Notes: a model not told the origin generated them from the letters alone. 64,000 nt of DNA from Mesocentrotus franciscanus (GCA_037976565.1 CP137686.1:496001-560000); one strand, 5' to 3'. Positions 11,345 through 22,269 are shown, counted from the stretch's first letter. Numbers and translations: made by a program.

Positions 11345-12028
11345 AAGGACACATAGATAGGAGAAGAGATGAGCAGATAGATACCCAGAAGACCAAATAG
11401 AGAATAGAAGAGATGAGCAGATAGATACCCAGAAGGCCACATAGAGAAGAGAAGAGATGAGCGGATAGATGCCCAGAAGGCCAAATAGAGAAGATAAGAG
11501 ATGAGCAGATAGATACCCAGAAGGCCACATAGAGAAGATAAGAGATGAGCAGATATATACCCAGAAGGCAACATAGAGAAGAGAAGAGAGGAGCAGATAG
11601 ATACCCAGAAGGCCACATAGAGAAGATAAGAGATGAGCGGATAGATACCCAGAAGGCCACATTGAGAAGAGAAGAGATGAGCAAATAGATACACAGAAGG
11701 TCACATAGAGAATAGAAGAGATAAGCGGATAGATTCCCAGAAGGCCACATAGAGAAGAGAAGAGATGAGCGGATAGATACCCAGAAGGCCACATATAGAA
11801 TAGAAGAGATAATCGGATAGATTCCCAGAAGGCCACATAGAGAAGAGAAGAGATGAGCGGATAGATACCCAGAAGGCCACATAGAGAAGAGAAGAGATGA
11901 GCAGATAGATACCCAGAAGGCCACATAGAGAAGATAAGAGATGAGCAGATATATACCCAGAAGGCAACATAGAGGAGAGAAGAGAGGAGCAGATAGATAC
12001 CCAGAAGGCCAAATAGAGAAGAGAAGAG
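11345..12028. repeat. 44-bp minisatellite, about 15 units
   Basis: The start of the GAGCAGATAGATACCCAGAA motif recurs every 44 bp (for example 11371, 11415, 11459). Units differ at a few positions, such as AGCAG/AGCGG and GAAGAGAA/GAAGATAA. Because 44 is not a multiple of 3 and the minus strand lacks stops, overlapping minus-strand open frames of 100-228 codons result, rich in Leu, Ser and Tyr. I treat these as artefacts. Confidence 0.9.
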
Positions 12029-12213
12029 TTAACGTAAAGGACGTAAAGGAATCATGCGAAAGGAACGCTGTCCGAGGAAGGTTTACCTGCGTTTTACAAA
12101 ATTATTTTTGAACACAGATTTGTATTTGTTAATTCAACAAGTCCGGTATGAGCAAAGTTTTATGCTTTACACACAAACAAAATCTGCGTTTAAACTTTGA
12201 ATATAATATTTAC

Positions 12214-12304
12214 CTTGTCTGAACAACTGTTCGAACACACATGACCCGTCATTGTCTTCTATAGCATTCATCATATAGCGTGCAACCCTCCTTGGATTCA
12301 AGGG
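12214..12304 (-). CDS. Exon of the second minus-strand copy
   Basis: Acceptor gatacactag|CCCTTG and donor CAAG|gtaaat. 91 nt, phase 0 to phase 1. It encodes PLNPRRVARYMMNAIEDNDG and SCVFEQLFRQ. The next exon, expected below 12,214, was not identified. Confidence 0.5.
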
Positions 12305-12919
12305 CTAGTGTATCAATGTGAAAAGAGAATAGTAAAACCGTACCCATTGTAGTTTGTATCACTATCATTCCATTCTGTATATGTATGTTTTAAATGTTGT
12401 TATGTAGAGTGTTGACTCAACTTTAAATTGAACTGAATTAAATTGTTAATTGGTTATCATAATTTGTTTACTAAGTTTTCTATAATATTTTGTCGAAGTG
12501 GCATCCTTTAACAATATATCGAATGTCTCCATCAAGCTCACAATTAGTTTTTGAAACGATTCATTTATATGATTGCGCCATGTTTTCAAGGATTCATTGT
12601 GACATTGCAAAGGGTTAAGGTTAGCGGGGTTCCAGTCACTGAGGGGCACTTCCGCGTGTGTGTGTGTGTGTGTTGGGGGGGGGGGCGCACAGACTTTACA
12701 AATAGGTAAATGAAATGTTAAAAATAGGGCACAGTTTTAGGGATGGCATCGGGTTATGTCATCACATTTTCATATTCATTATCTCCTCCGCCTCTCCCCA
12801 TTTCTTCCTCATCCTCCCTTGTTCTCTTTTTTTCCATCCGCTCGTTCGGTTTGGATGGGGTATGTTATTTAATGGAATAAAATTAAATGAGGCCATGTTA
12901 TAAAATCTCAATATCTTAC

Positions 12920-13026
12920 CACCATTTTTTGTTGAGTGAAATCGAATACACGATCACCATCTGTAGTCTTGAGAGTGCTTAGGAGCGGACCATCAGAATA
13001 GATATATTTCTCAAAGACAAATGGGA
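12920..13026 (-). CDS. Exon of the second minus-strand copy
   Basis: Acceptor ttccacgcag|TCCCAT and donor ATGGTG|gtaaga. 107 nt, phase 1 to phase 0. It encodes PFVFEKYIYSDGPLLSTL, then TTDGDRVFDFTQQKMV. The strand-turn pattern with two xDG turns looks beta-rich. I do not recognise the family. Confidence 0.55.
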
Positions 13027-14358
13027 CTGCGTGGAAAAAGAGAAATGCATTGATATCAGTAGCTTGTATCAGATGTAATGTGGAATATTTCTCAAATATA
13101 AATGGGCGTGGAAATATACAAATTCTCAGAATATGTAGATAGAATCATCTTATAATTTAAATGAGTTAAACTGCCATTTATTGTCCATTCAGGAAACTCT
13201 TTTTCCACTGGTTTTACAATCATTTTACATATACATAATACAAGAAGAAATACACATTACAATAATAGCAAATGTACATCATCACAAACGTAATAACATT
13301 CTGAAAAGAATTGTTACATTGGAAACGGAACAACATTTACACATTGATTGCAATATAATTATAAACTGCATGTATCTTACCATTTTTAAGTGAAATTCGA
13401 ACCTTTAAGCTTCCTGTGTGTTTATTTGAAAATGTGGATACGTTTCGTATCATGAGCCCTGACATAATTCAGAACAAATACATAGGTTGAAACCCAGTAT
13501 TTACGTTTGAGTGACAGACCTCCGGGCTTGTGCGTTAAAGAGATGTAATGTAAAGACGGAGGTTCATAATTATATAACGCAAAAAGTAAGAATTAAATAT
13601 TTCTATGATTTTGATATATCAGGATCTATCCCCTATGTGAACCTAGTTCATTTTCAGAACAATAATTATTTTTATTTTCTGTAGGCATTTATGCAGAAAA
13701 TGTTTCTACGCCATCCCCTCCCCCCTCGACATTTAAAAGTGTCCCTGACATCTACCCCCTGGTACAAACAAGGCTAATTCAAAGAAATACCCCTGCTCAC
13801 ATAGGGCTGAAGTACAATACTCGAAACCCTAAGCTCGGATGATTCGCATCACCACCCCCCCCCCCTCGACTGAGGTCTGAATACGCCACTGTAACTCTCC
13901 AAATGACTAGTTATAATAATAGTAATAATGATAATAATAATAAGAATAATGATAATAATAATTATAATAATGATAATAATATAATAAAATAATAAAAATA
14001 CCAATAATACCAATAATAATAATGGTCTTTGTTTACCAAGGGTAGCCTCATCAGTATTAATACTGTTTTACCTAAAGCCCTGTAATCAGTACACAACCAG
14101 GGGCAGATCAATTATTGCCCGAATGGGGAGGGAGGGAATTTTTTCCAAAGATACATGATGTAGGGAATCCAGCTAACTCTCTGTAGTCTATTCCATCTCG
14201 GTGTGTGTGTTAGTGAGTGTGTGTATATACATTTTATCCCCCTAATTATGTTCGTTTTAATTCTTTAAACAAAATAGAAATTAAGTGGAACCGTTTCGAT
14301 CCGCCCCTGAATCCAAGTATGCGAGATTATGCCTAGTAGAAAAAGTTCATTGCTGCAC
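13027..14358 (-). other. Intron of the second minus-strand copy
   Basis: Contains an ATA/ATG-rich microsatellite (13,912-14,030), C-runs and degenerate LINE or SINE scraps (for example AATACGCCACTGTAACTC). No exon is supported. Confidence 0.4.
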
Positions 14359-14510
14359 CTTGTTCATATCCCATGAGCAAATTTCCATTCGATGCTATGT
14401 ACACGTATTGCAGCTGTGATCGTCCATCCGGGTCTTGTGTGATGGAATAAGGCGTCATCGGGTCATGTCTGTCCCGGATGTAACGTGGATCTCAATGGAT
14501 TGTCCAACCT
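14359..14510 (-). pseudogene. Frameshifted exon homologous to exon 5 of the PDZ-like gene
   Basis: Acceptor atcgtccag|AGGTTG and donor CAAG|gtgcag. The 5' part reads GQSIEIHVTSGTDMTR and then a stop; the 3' part reads MTPYSITQDPDGRSQLQYVY in the frame that matches the donor phase. A missing base between them explains both. Confidence 0.55.
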
Positions 14511-16284
14511 CTGGACGATGAACAAACAAAGATGACGGAAATAATTATTATGAAATGGTTTTAATGCGCATGCTAAAGCGACAATTCTCCGCAGAAAAAC
14601 TAAAAAATCTCAAGGTTTAATAAGTCCCTTCCCCTGAATAACCAAACTGTGGGCGTATTTAAACATATAACCTAAAACCCAATACCAGTATCTATTCCAT
14701 TATTATAATTTTTTCAATTATCATTAATATAATTATTAGTAGTAGTGCTATTACTGTTATTATTATTATCATCATCATTATTATCATTGTTGTTGTTGTT
14801 ATAATTATAATCATTATTATTATTATTGCCGCATGAATTTGTGTTTAAAGACATTGAGTTTCAGTTGAGGTTTAGTACTGGGAAAAGATGAACAAATAAT
14901 AATTGAGGAGCCTTCTTATCCTTTTTATGTCAGTCGGGGAGAATGTTGTAATAGAAAATGTCCCTGAAAATATTTTCTCTTCAGTTGCCCTAATATTTGG
15001 AATATGACAAGAAATAGCTGACAAATTTGGACCAAAGGCCAGAGGTGGTGTGTTCTATACAGCCAGGCAGTGCATGTGATTTTTCAGCAAGACTGAATCA
15101 ATTACTTTTCTTGATGATTATTTCAAAAATCTCACAGTATATGCAATCCAAGGGAGACACGGTGCCCCTTCCCACTGTTTTCCAACCAACCGAATCTTGG
15201 CGAAACAGATTAATGTAATTGACTGTTCGGTCTGTTATCGGTCTTGTCAGCGTAATGACGTTGAGAGCTGGTCAAGCAATTGCATTTTAATAAAACTTTC
15301 TAGAAGTTATTTAGAAAGGTTGATTATGTAGTACAGAGGAAGAAGTGAATACTGTGAGGTTTGGGGGTAGTGAAAATGACAACAACTATTACTCAATCTT
15401 ACTGAAAAACACATGTGTTGCATACATAAATGAGTATGTGGGACTGCCAACACATGTGGCATAACAGGGGTCCAAAATGTTCAGCTATATCTTGTATTGC
15501 TGCGAACGTGAGTGGAGTTGAAGAGCAATCCTTTACAGGGAGGGAACGTTTCTACTGTGATATTCTTCCCAACCGGCACACAAAGAATGAGAAAGCTTAC
15601 AATTTTTTTTGTAATCTTCACTAAACAAAACCTGCTCTTTAAGTAGTACCAGCACAATTATAAGACATCAGACTTCAAAGTATATAGAAGCCTTGAACGA
15701 GGCATAATCTAGGACACATGACACTTAGCACGTACTTAAGACACGACATGGAATAGTACCATCAGGCCTAAAAAAAGATATTGTATTGCTCTTTAGGTGC
15801 CAAAACATGGGTCGGTCGGTCGGAAATCTTTTTTTTTAATACTTTTTTTTTAGTGCCTTCAAAATGTGTCATGAATAAAGTGTTGTGAGCCTTTCCGTAG
15901 AAAACTCTGAACAGCGACCGTCGCCCAAAAAATTCAAAACCGGGAACGTCGCCCAAATCTCCCTGGTTTCTAGCTTGTGCAATGCATGTTATATACACGT
16001 ACACGAGGCTGGGGTCTACTTGCATGTTTACGCTAGCAGGATTTTGAAACTAGGGCAGAAGGCGAGTGACAATTTGGGAATAATTTGATGATTTTATGCA
16101 TTTATATCCTATTTAAAGAAACAAAATACATACTTTTTGTTATTCATTTTATTAAAAAAATAAAAAAAACGGTGAAATAAAAAATAAAAAAAAACCCTAC
16201 CGTAGATTTTTCAGATTTTGGGTCGGTCGCAAAGGGCAATACAACATCTTTTTTTTTAGGCCTCGACATGGATCCATACTTTTA
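14511..16284. other. Unassigned intergenic DNA
   Basis: Holds a TTA/TCA microsatellite at 14,700-14,830. An imperfect inverted pair, GGTCGGTCGG at 15,810 and GGGTCGGTCGC at 16,220, is flanked by TTTTTTTAG/AGGCCT ends, suggesting a MITE at about 15,765-16,262. No exon is supported. Confidence 0.4.
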
Positions 16285-17500
16285 ATTACTTTTTTTTTCA
16301 ATCCTCAAAACAGGATGTGTATTAATAGCATGAACTTCATTATTTTGATTACATTTTCTGGCGTTAAAATGGAAATGACGTACCGGGCCTTGACTCTCCA
16401 GGTGTCAAGTGGTGACGTTTATTTTGATTTGTTCGTTTGTTTGATTGTTTAACCTGTATGCTTGTAAGTAAGCTGCCAGGGGACCGACGACTTTAAGTCC
16501 TCTCCGATAAACTTGGTAATGAGGACCAAAGCCTTACCAACGGGCTCTAGCGCATCGACTTGGTTTCGAACCCCGGGACCTCCCGGTTACGAGACCACTG
16601 CTCTACCACTGAGCCATCGCGCCTTCTAGCTACTGAGCCATCGCAGAGGCATGTGGTGGTGATGCATATTCATAAGACGTTTATCTTTCACCAATCAACA
16701 GCCCCGCTGGTTTTGCTTCTTATTCATGAGAGGCATATTTTTTTGTTTTACCTTTAACAGCTAAACGAGTTCATTGCATATTTATGATAAAGTATTTTTA
16801 TCTACCAATATGTAGCATATATTGTATTCAAGAAGGGGTCATTCTTTCTTTCTTTCTTTGTTTATTTTGTTTCTTCTTTATTCAATTATTTTCTCTCCTT
16901 TTTTCAATCTTCCAATCAACAGGCCTGATAGTTTCGTTGCATATTCATTAGGAGGCTCTTTGACCAGCTAATGGACAACGCTAATACAATTTACTTCTCT
17001 GCATTATTATATTCATGATAGACTAATTGGCTTATAAATCCACATCCCTGTATACATATCTTGCTGCATATTAACAGTGGACCTATTGGCTAACAAATGA
17101 ATAGTTCTGATATTTCGCTGAATATTCATGAAAAAACTTGACCTGACAAATAACAGTCAGGGTATGTGGCCGATACATGACAGGTATGATTTTTTTTTTC
17201 TGTCAAAGGCATGGGAAACTATAAAAAGTCACTCAAATCAGTAAATTATGTCAAAGCATATTGAATTTCGTTAAAAAAATATAGTAAAGAAACACATATA
17301 TATATATATATTTATATTTATATATATATTTATATATATATATTTATATATTTATATATATACGTATATATATATTTATATATATGTGAAGAACAAGAAA
17401 GGTAGAATAAATGCCATGATGTTGATAGGGTCCATGAAAAGAATGGGGTGCTAAGGGGGCTAAGCAACTTCACTCTGAAGTCAGTAATCCTCTTTAGGTG
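16285..17500. repeat. Long dispersed repeat, copy 2
   Basis: Collinear with 8590-9780 (see there), including the tRNA-like block at 16,545-16,625 (anticodon-like CGT instead of CAT), the ATTCATGA units and a TATATATTTATA tract at 17,298-17,385. Small indels separate the copies. Confidence 0.7.
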
Positions 17501-17849
17501 TCATTTATATGTGCTTTGTTACGTGGCAAATTCTCACCTCCGAAGGAAAATGCGACAATTAATCGACTAAGTATAAACCTTCTCGACCGAAAAAATGTGT
17601 AACGTACGATAATATACTCTACTGCGCACATTTGACTTCAACAATAAAAACATAATTTTAGTGTTAACAAAATGGGGTAAGGTGAAGAAAATTTAAAACG
17701 TATTAGAAGCAGCGATAATTTCTAGTTCCTCATAAATCTTGTACTTTCATAGCAATCATGACCATGGCGCCAAAAACGTCACAGGAAGAAAACTTACTAC
17801 ACTATTGGTACTGTTTTTTTTTTATATGAATCGTCCTTTTACTTATCTG

Positions 17850-18765
17850 CGCAATGTTCGCGCAATTATATATATGTTTTCCATTCTGTTCGCGTTTTTC
17901 TTCCTTTTCCTGTTTATACTTTCCTTTTCCCTCTCTAATTTGCTGTTTCATATTCTATATGTCTCATGTGTTTATCTCTCTAGTTGTAATTATGTTAGCT
18001 GGTCGTTTTCTTTTGTCTGTGTTATCAGTACTTGTTTTCAGCAATTTTTTTTTTCAAGCTAACTTGAGTGATATCAGTGATAGCATTGAAACTATTTCTT
18101 TAAGATGTAATTATCCTACAGATCAACAGTTCTTTGAGTCAGTGAAAAATGCCACAGATAAATGGCTTACCCTTCTTCATTTTAATATCCGCAGTATGAG
18201 CAGAAATTTTGACCATGTGACATCATTTGTGAACAAAATCAGCTCAGGCTTAACTGCCATCGGTGTCACTGAAACTTGGTTCACCAATGAAAAATGATGC
18301 AAATTTGTTTGTTATTCCAGGTTATAACTTGTCAAGCAATAGTAGAGTAGGCAGGCGTGGTGGTGGTGTTGCCCTTTATGTTCCATCTGGGCTCGATTAT
18401 CGAGTATGCCACGAGCTTAATGGTAGGCAGGCGTGGTGGTGGTGTTGCCCTTTATGTTCCATCTGGGCTCGATTATCGAGTATGTCACGAGCTTAATGTC
18501 ATGACTGAAAATGTAGAAGCTTTATTTGTTGAAGTGTTTATTTCTGGTGAAAATAATATCGTAATTGGAGTCGTGTACAGACCTCCCAATGGTAGGTTGA
18601 ACATTTTTTTGGACGAAATGCAGAGAGCTTTGGAAAGCCAGTCACTTAATGGTAAATCCTTATTTTTGGTTGAAGATTATAAACCTTTTACAGCACAGTG
18701 TTGATGCTCATGTTGATGATTTACTGAATTTGTTATTGTCGTGTTCTTTGTTGCCCTTGATAACA
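17850..18765 (+). mobile_element. CR1/L2-type LINE: N-terminal endonuclease (APE) fragment
   Basis: Plus-strand frames encode an apurinic-like endonuclease of a non-LTR retrotransposon: LLHFNIRSMSRNFDHV, then GLTAIGVTETWF, RRGGGVALYVPSGLDY and NIVIGVVYRPPN. These match the usual order NIRSL, ITETWL, GGGVALYV and VxxxYRPP. Frameshifts occur near 18,290 and 18,690, and a block of about 77 bp is duplicated in tandem (18,346-18,497). The coding sequence resumes beyond the inserted L2 tail at 19,490 (PTRLTESSATLIDNIFSN). The RT domain is missing. It is a dead copy. Confidence 0.75.
18346..18497 (+). repeat. 77-bp tandem duplication inside the LINE endonuclease
   Basis: GTAGGCAGGCGTGGTGGTGG through CACGAGCTTAATG occurs twice in direct succession with one base different (TGCCACG versus TGTCACG). 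77 is not a multiple of 3, so the frame is disrupted. Confidence 0.9.
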
Positions 18766-19480
18766 ATAATAATAATAATAATTCATGAGATTTATATTGC
18801 GCCATTATCCATTTTAATTAAATGCTCAAGTCGCTTCAAATATTAGAGAACACGTAACACAATGACAAAGAATCGTGTACATTTACATAAGAAAGAAAAA
18901 ATACAAAAATGAAAGAATGAATGAATGTCTGTCTTCAAAACGCAAAATTGAACAAATGGGATTTAAGGTTGCTCTTAAAAGACGTTGAAGAATCGGAGAT
19001 CTTCAGCTCATGTGGAAGTGAATTCCACAGGGCTGGTCCGGCATGATCGAAAGCTCGTTCCCCCAAGATATCTTTAAAAGCGGTATGTGTAGACGACCAG
19101 AGTTGGAGGATCGGAGGGTACGTGTGGGTTGGTAGAGGTGAACTAAGACTGGTTGTATTCAGGAGCTGTTCTGTTCATAATTTGATGAACTAAAAGAAGG
19201 ATTTTGAAGATTATACGTTCCTTTACGGGCAACCAATGGAGATTTTGTAAGATAGGTGTAATGTGACTACGTTTGCTTGATAGAGAAATGATGCGTGCAG
19301 CTGCGTTTTGTAGTTTGTGTAACTGTGCAATTTGTGAATTTGGTAAATTATAGAGTAGACTGTTGCCGAAATCCAGACGTGAAGAAATAAGTGAGTGAAC
19401 AAGTTTCTCTGTTGCCGAACGAGTCAGATTTTTCCGTATGAAGCCAATACTGCGCAATTGATAGCGAACTGATCTGGAAA
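18766..19480 (-). mobile_element. L2-type LINE 3' end inserted into the CR1-like LINE
   Basis: The minus strand encodes the C-terminal end of an L2/CR1 reverse transcriptase: IGFIRKNLTRSATEKLVHSL, SSRLDFGNSLLYNLP, QLHKLQNAAARIIS, LHWLPVKERIIFKILLLV. A 3' UTR follows and ends in (ATT)n at 18,766-18,780 on the plus-strand map. Its boundaries interrupt the endonuclease frame of the host LINE between LPLI and KPTRLTES. It is 5'-truncated, as usual for L2 insertions. Confidence 0.85.
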
Positions 19481-19820
19481 TGCTGGAAATGACGCCAAGA
19501 CAAAACCAACAAGATTAACTGAATCCTCTGCTACTCTAATTGATAATATCTTTAGTAACTTGCAACCTTTCCTTTATCTACTATTATTGTGTCAGACTTG
19601 TCTGACCATTTTCCTGTGTACACTTCAATCCCTTCAGGTAAAAACCCTGTAGTCACCCCCAAAGAGCATTTATCTTAGAAGAAGCACTCCAGAAAATATT
19701 AATCAGTTTAGAGAGGCATTATTGGCGACAGACTGGAGTGATGTTCTTTCGAATCAGTGTGATGAGAGTGCCTTTGATATTTTCATGAATAGGTTTTTAT
19801 CGTTGTACAGTGCGTCCCAG
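19481..19820 (+). mobile_element. Continuation of the interrupted CR1/L2-type LINE
   Basis: After the L2 insertion the frame picks up with KPTRLTESSATLIDNIFSN, the conserved end of the endonuclease domain. Degraded sequence leading toward the RT (AAAACGAAACC) follows. The copy then loses recognisable similarity. Confidence 0.65.
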
Positions 19821-19939
19821 AAAAAACGAAACCGAGAATTATCGATGTTTTATCATAACTTAATCACAATTATAATTAATAAATGACACATATTTGTAAA
19901 GCTTAGAGCCTCTTCTTTCATTTGATGCAACTCATATGA

Positions 19940-21804
19940 CAGGCGCGGATCCAGGATTTCTTAGGGGGGGGGGCCCAAATTTGAAATTATGCGAGCCAAA
20001 TATTGGTACCGTACGTAACGGTGATCAGCAGTGGCGTAATAAGCAAAAACGTTTGGGGGGGGGCAGACCAAAAAAATCCGAATCACCCCACTCTTACATG
20101 CAAGCCCCGCTGAACGGTTTTCAAAGTGAGTGGGGAGGCTAAAGTATTTACGATCAGGTAGAGCGTAGCGTAAATTGGCGTGGGGTCTAGGGGCAAAGCC
20201 CCGGCGGGGGTCAAGAAGCCCAGGGGGTATGGGCATTTATTACGGTCAGATGAGCATATTTCGATACCTTACTGGCAAGTCACTAATTGGCGTGGAGCCA
20301 GGGGCGGAGCTCGTAAGCTCAGGGGTTTTAGGCATTAAATTACCGTAAGATGAGCATCTAGGAGCATGCCTTAGGGCCCTAGGTGGGGTCCAGGGGGCAG
20401 AGCCCCCGAAAGCTCAGGGGTTTTAGGCATTTAATTACGGGCAGATGAGCATATTTTGAAACCCAATTTGTGCACTGGCAGGTCACTAATTGGCGTGGGT
20501 TCAGGGGGCGGAGCCCCCGGAAGCTCAGGGGTTTTAGGCAATAAATTACGGTCAGATGAGCATCCAGGGGACCGCCTTAGAGCAATTGAGTGGGTCTAGG
20601 GGGCGGAGCCCCCGGAAGCTCAGGGGTTTAAGGCATTTTTTTACGGTCAGATGAACATATTTTGATACCTTATTTATGACAGTGGCAGGTCACTAGTTGG
20701 TGTGGAGTCCAGGGGGCGCAGCCCCCGGAAGCTCAGGGGTTTTAGGCAATAAATTACGGTCAGATGAGCATCCAGGGGACCGCCTTAGGGCAATTGAGTT
20801 GGTCTAGGGGGCGGAGCCCCCTGAAGCTCAGGGGTTTAAGGCATTTTTTACGGTCAGATGAACATATTTTGATACCTTATTTGTGACACTGGCGGGTCAC
20901 TAGTTGGTGTGGAGTCCAGGGGGCGCAGCCCCCGGAAGCTCAGGGGTTTTAGGCAATAAATTACGGTCAGATGAGCATTTTTTTATACGTCATTATTTTG
21001 TGACACTGGCAGGTCACTCTTCTTTCTTTCTTTCTCTCTTTCTTTCTTTTTCTCTTTAATATACTTTTTTACAAAAAGTGTGGGGGGAGCTCGAGGCCCT
21101 CGAGCCCCGCCGTTTAGGCCTCTAAATAAGCATATTTCTTGCCTGAATGTAAATTTAGGAATTTGTCATTTTCCAACAAACGCATAAAAAAGTATAATTT
21201 ACTAAAAAGTGAGGAAAAATCTCGAAAAATGATGTCATCTCAGCAACATTTGTAAATCACCGGTATCGAATTAGAAATAAACCACCTTTGAATTTTATTT
21301 GGGGGCAGACCCCCACCCCAAGCCCCCAAGCCCCCGTCAGTACGCCAGTGGGCCCCCTCCCGATCTACACCTTGTTGGCGGGAAAAACCGCAACTGATCT
21401 CCCTACCTTTCTTCTTTCTCTTTTTTTCTTCCCCCTTCCTTCTCTCGCTTTTAGGTTTGCTGGGGGCAAGGTCCTTTCGGCCGATCCACACGTTGTTGGC
21501 GGGATTAATTGCAACTGATCTCCCCCTTGTTTTCACCCTTTTCTTTTCTTCCTCTTTTTTGTTCCTTTTAGCTCTCCTCTTTCCCTTTCCCTTCCTTCTC
21601 TCCTTTTTTTTTTGGCGGGGACGGGGGGGGGGCGGAGTGGTAAGGCCCTTTCGGCCCTCCCCCGATCTCCTCCTTTTATCCCCTTTTCTTTTCCTCTTCT
21701 TTCTTTCCCTTTCTCTCCTCTTTCCCTTTCCTTCTTTTCCTTCTCTCCCTCTCTCTTTTTTTTGCTGGGGGGCAGGGCCCCTGCCCCCCCTGGATCCGCG
21801 CCTG
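19940..21804. mobile_element. Large (1.87-kb) non-autonomous hAT-type element
   Basis: Perfect inverted termini CAGGCGCGGATCCAG and CTGGATCCGCGCCTG are flanked by an identical octamer TCATATGA at 19,932-19,939 and 21,805-21,812. The interior has no transposase frame. It holds a nested element start (CAGTGGCGTAATAAGC at 20,029), a GC-rich 207-bp higher-order tandem repeat and C/T-rich blocks. The open frames here come from low-complexity Lys/Arg/Glu or Ser/Pro/Phe sequence and are not genes. Confidence 0.85.
20120..21020. repeat. 207-bp higher-order tandem repeat inside the hAT element
   Basis: The landmark GTCACTA(A/G)TTGG recurs at 20,279, 20,482, 20,689 and 20,896 (spacing 203, 207, 207). 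Each unit holds two related half-units with GGGGGCGGAGCCCCCGGAAG, CTCAGGGGTTTTAGGCA and ATTACGGTCAGATGAGCAT, one continuing with a CATCCAGGGGACCGCC branch and the other with a TATTTTGATACC branch. The GGGGGC/GCCCCC pair can form a stem in every half-unit. Confidence 0.85.
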
Positions 21805-21977
21805 TCATATGATGCATATTTCACGCATGAGTGATTAAAATCTATTCGAAGAGAGGGAACCAAAAAGTCATTTGGCGGACGGTATCTGAATTTCAAAGAG
21901 AAAATCACATTTCTAGAAAGTTCAGTTTCTGCCCTTTCACATGACACCTCAATCAGGAAAAATGAGCAAGGAATAAC

Positions 21978-22262
21978 AAAGTTCTGTTTGTTGAAAGTGA
22001 TGCTTGCATTTTCATAATTTGATTAAACGAATTCGTTTTCACTGGCTGCCTGCCGTAGCAACAAACGGAATTGACAAAAGACTTAACTCCGTTTCGTTGA
22101 CGATCAGACATAGACGAAAGACTTCATGCATGGCTGATTGTCAACGAAACGAGTTAAGTCTTTTGTCAATTATGCTTGTTGCTACGGCAGGCAGCCAGTG
22201 AAAACGAACTTTTAAAATCAAATTATGGAAATGCAAGCATCATTTTAAACAAACAGAACTTT
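21978..22262. mobile_element. Fold-back element with arms of about 125 bp
   Basis: The left arm starts ACAAAGTTCTGTTTGTTGAA and continues through TGGCTGCCTGCCGTAGCAAC and AAAGACTTAACTC. The right arm is its reverse complement with few mismatches and ends AACAAACAGAACTTTGTA. The loop is about 30 bp. It has no coding potential and lies directly before an L2 fragment. Confidence 0.85.
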
Positions 22263-22269
22263 GTACTAG

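Larger units (their letters stand above)
12214..14510 (-). pseudogene. Second, related minus-strand gene copy; frameshifted in its first visible exon
   Basis: Three exons join in phase on the minus strand: 14510-14359, 13026-12920 and 12304-12214. The first is homologous to exon 5 of the PDZ-like gene at 872-7414 (QSIEIHVTSG versus RSFEIEVFVRG; YSITQDPDGRSQ versus HYITKDPDGGHQ). Its length, 152 nt, is not compatible with the phase 1-1 of its homologue: the frame from the acceptor hits TGA after GTDMTR, and the conserved ITQDPDG part is in another frame. Exons 2 and 3 are open and phase-consistent. Either this is a young pseudogene, or a one-base assembly error lies near 14,450. Upstream exons (a PDZ-like part) were not found. 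Confidence 0.5.

Noticed and set aside
11238..12012. Long minus-strand open frames (100-228 codons) over the 44-bp repeat
   Set aside because: Direct product of a minisatellite lacking stops on that strand; three overlapping frames are equally open and no splice or start context supports them.
12446..12649. 67-codon minus-strand frame between two exons of the second minus-strand gene copy
   Set aside because: No acceptor/donor pair keeps phase with the neighbouring exons, which already join each other in phase.
21240..21947. 235-codon minus-strand frame rich in Lys, Arg and Glu
   Set aside because: Lies in the purine/pyrimidine-biased interior and right end of a hAT-type element; composition is low complexity and no domain is visible.
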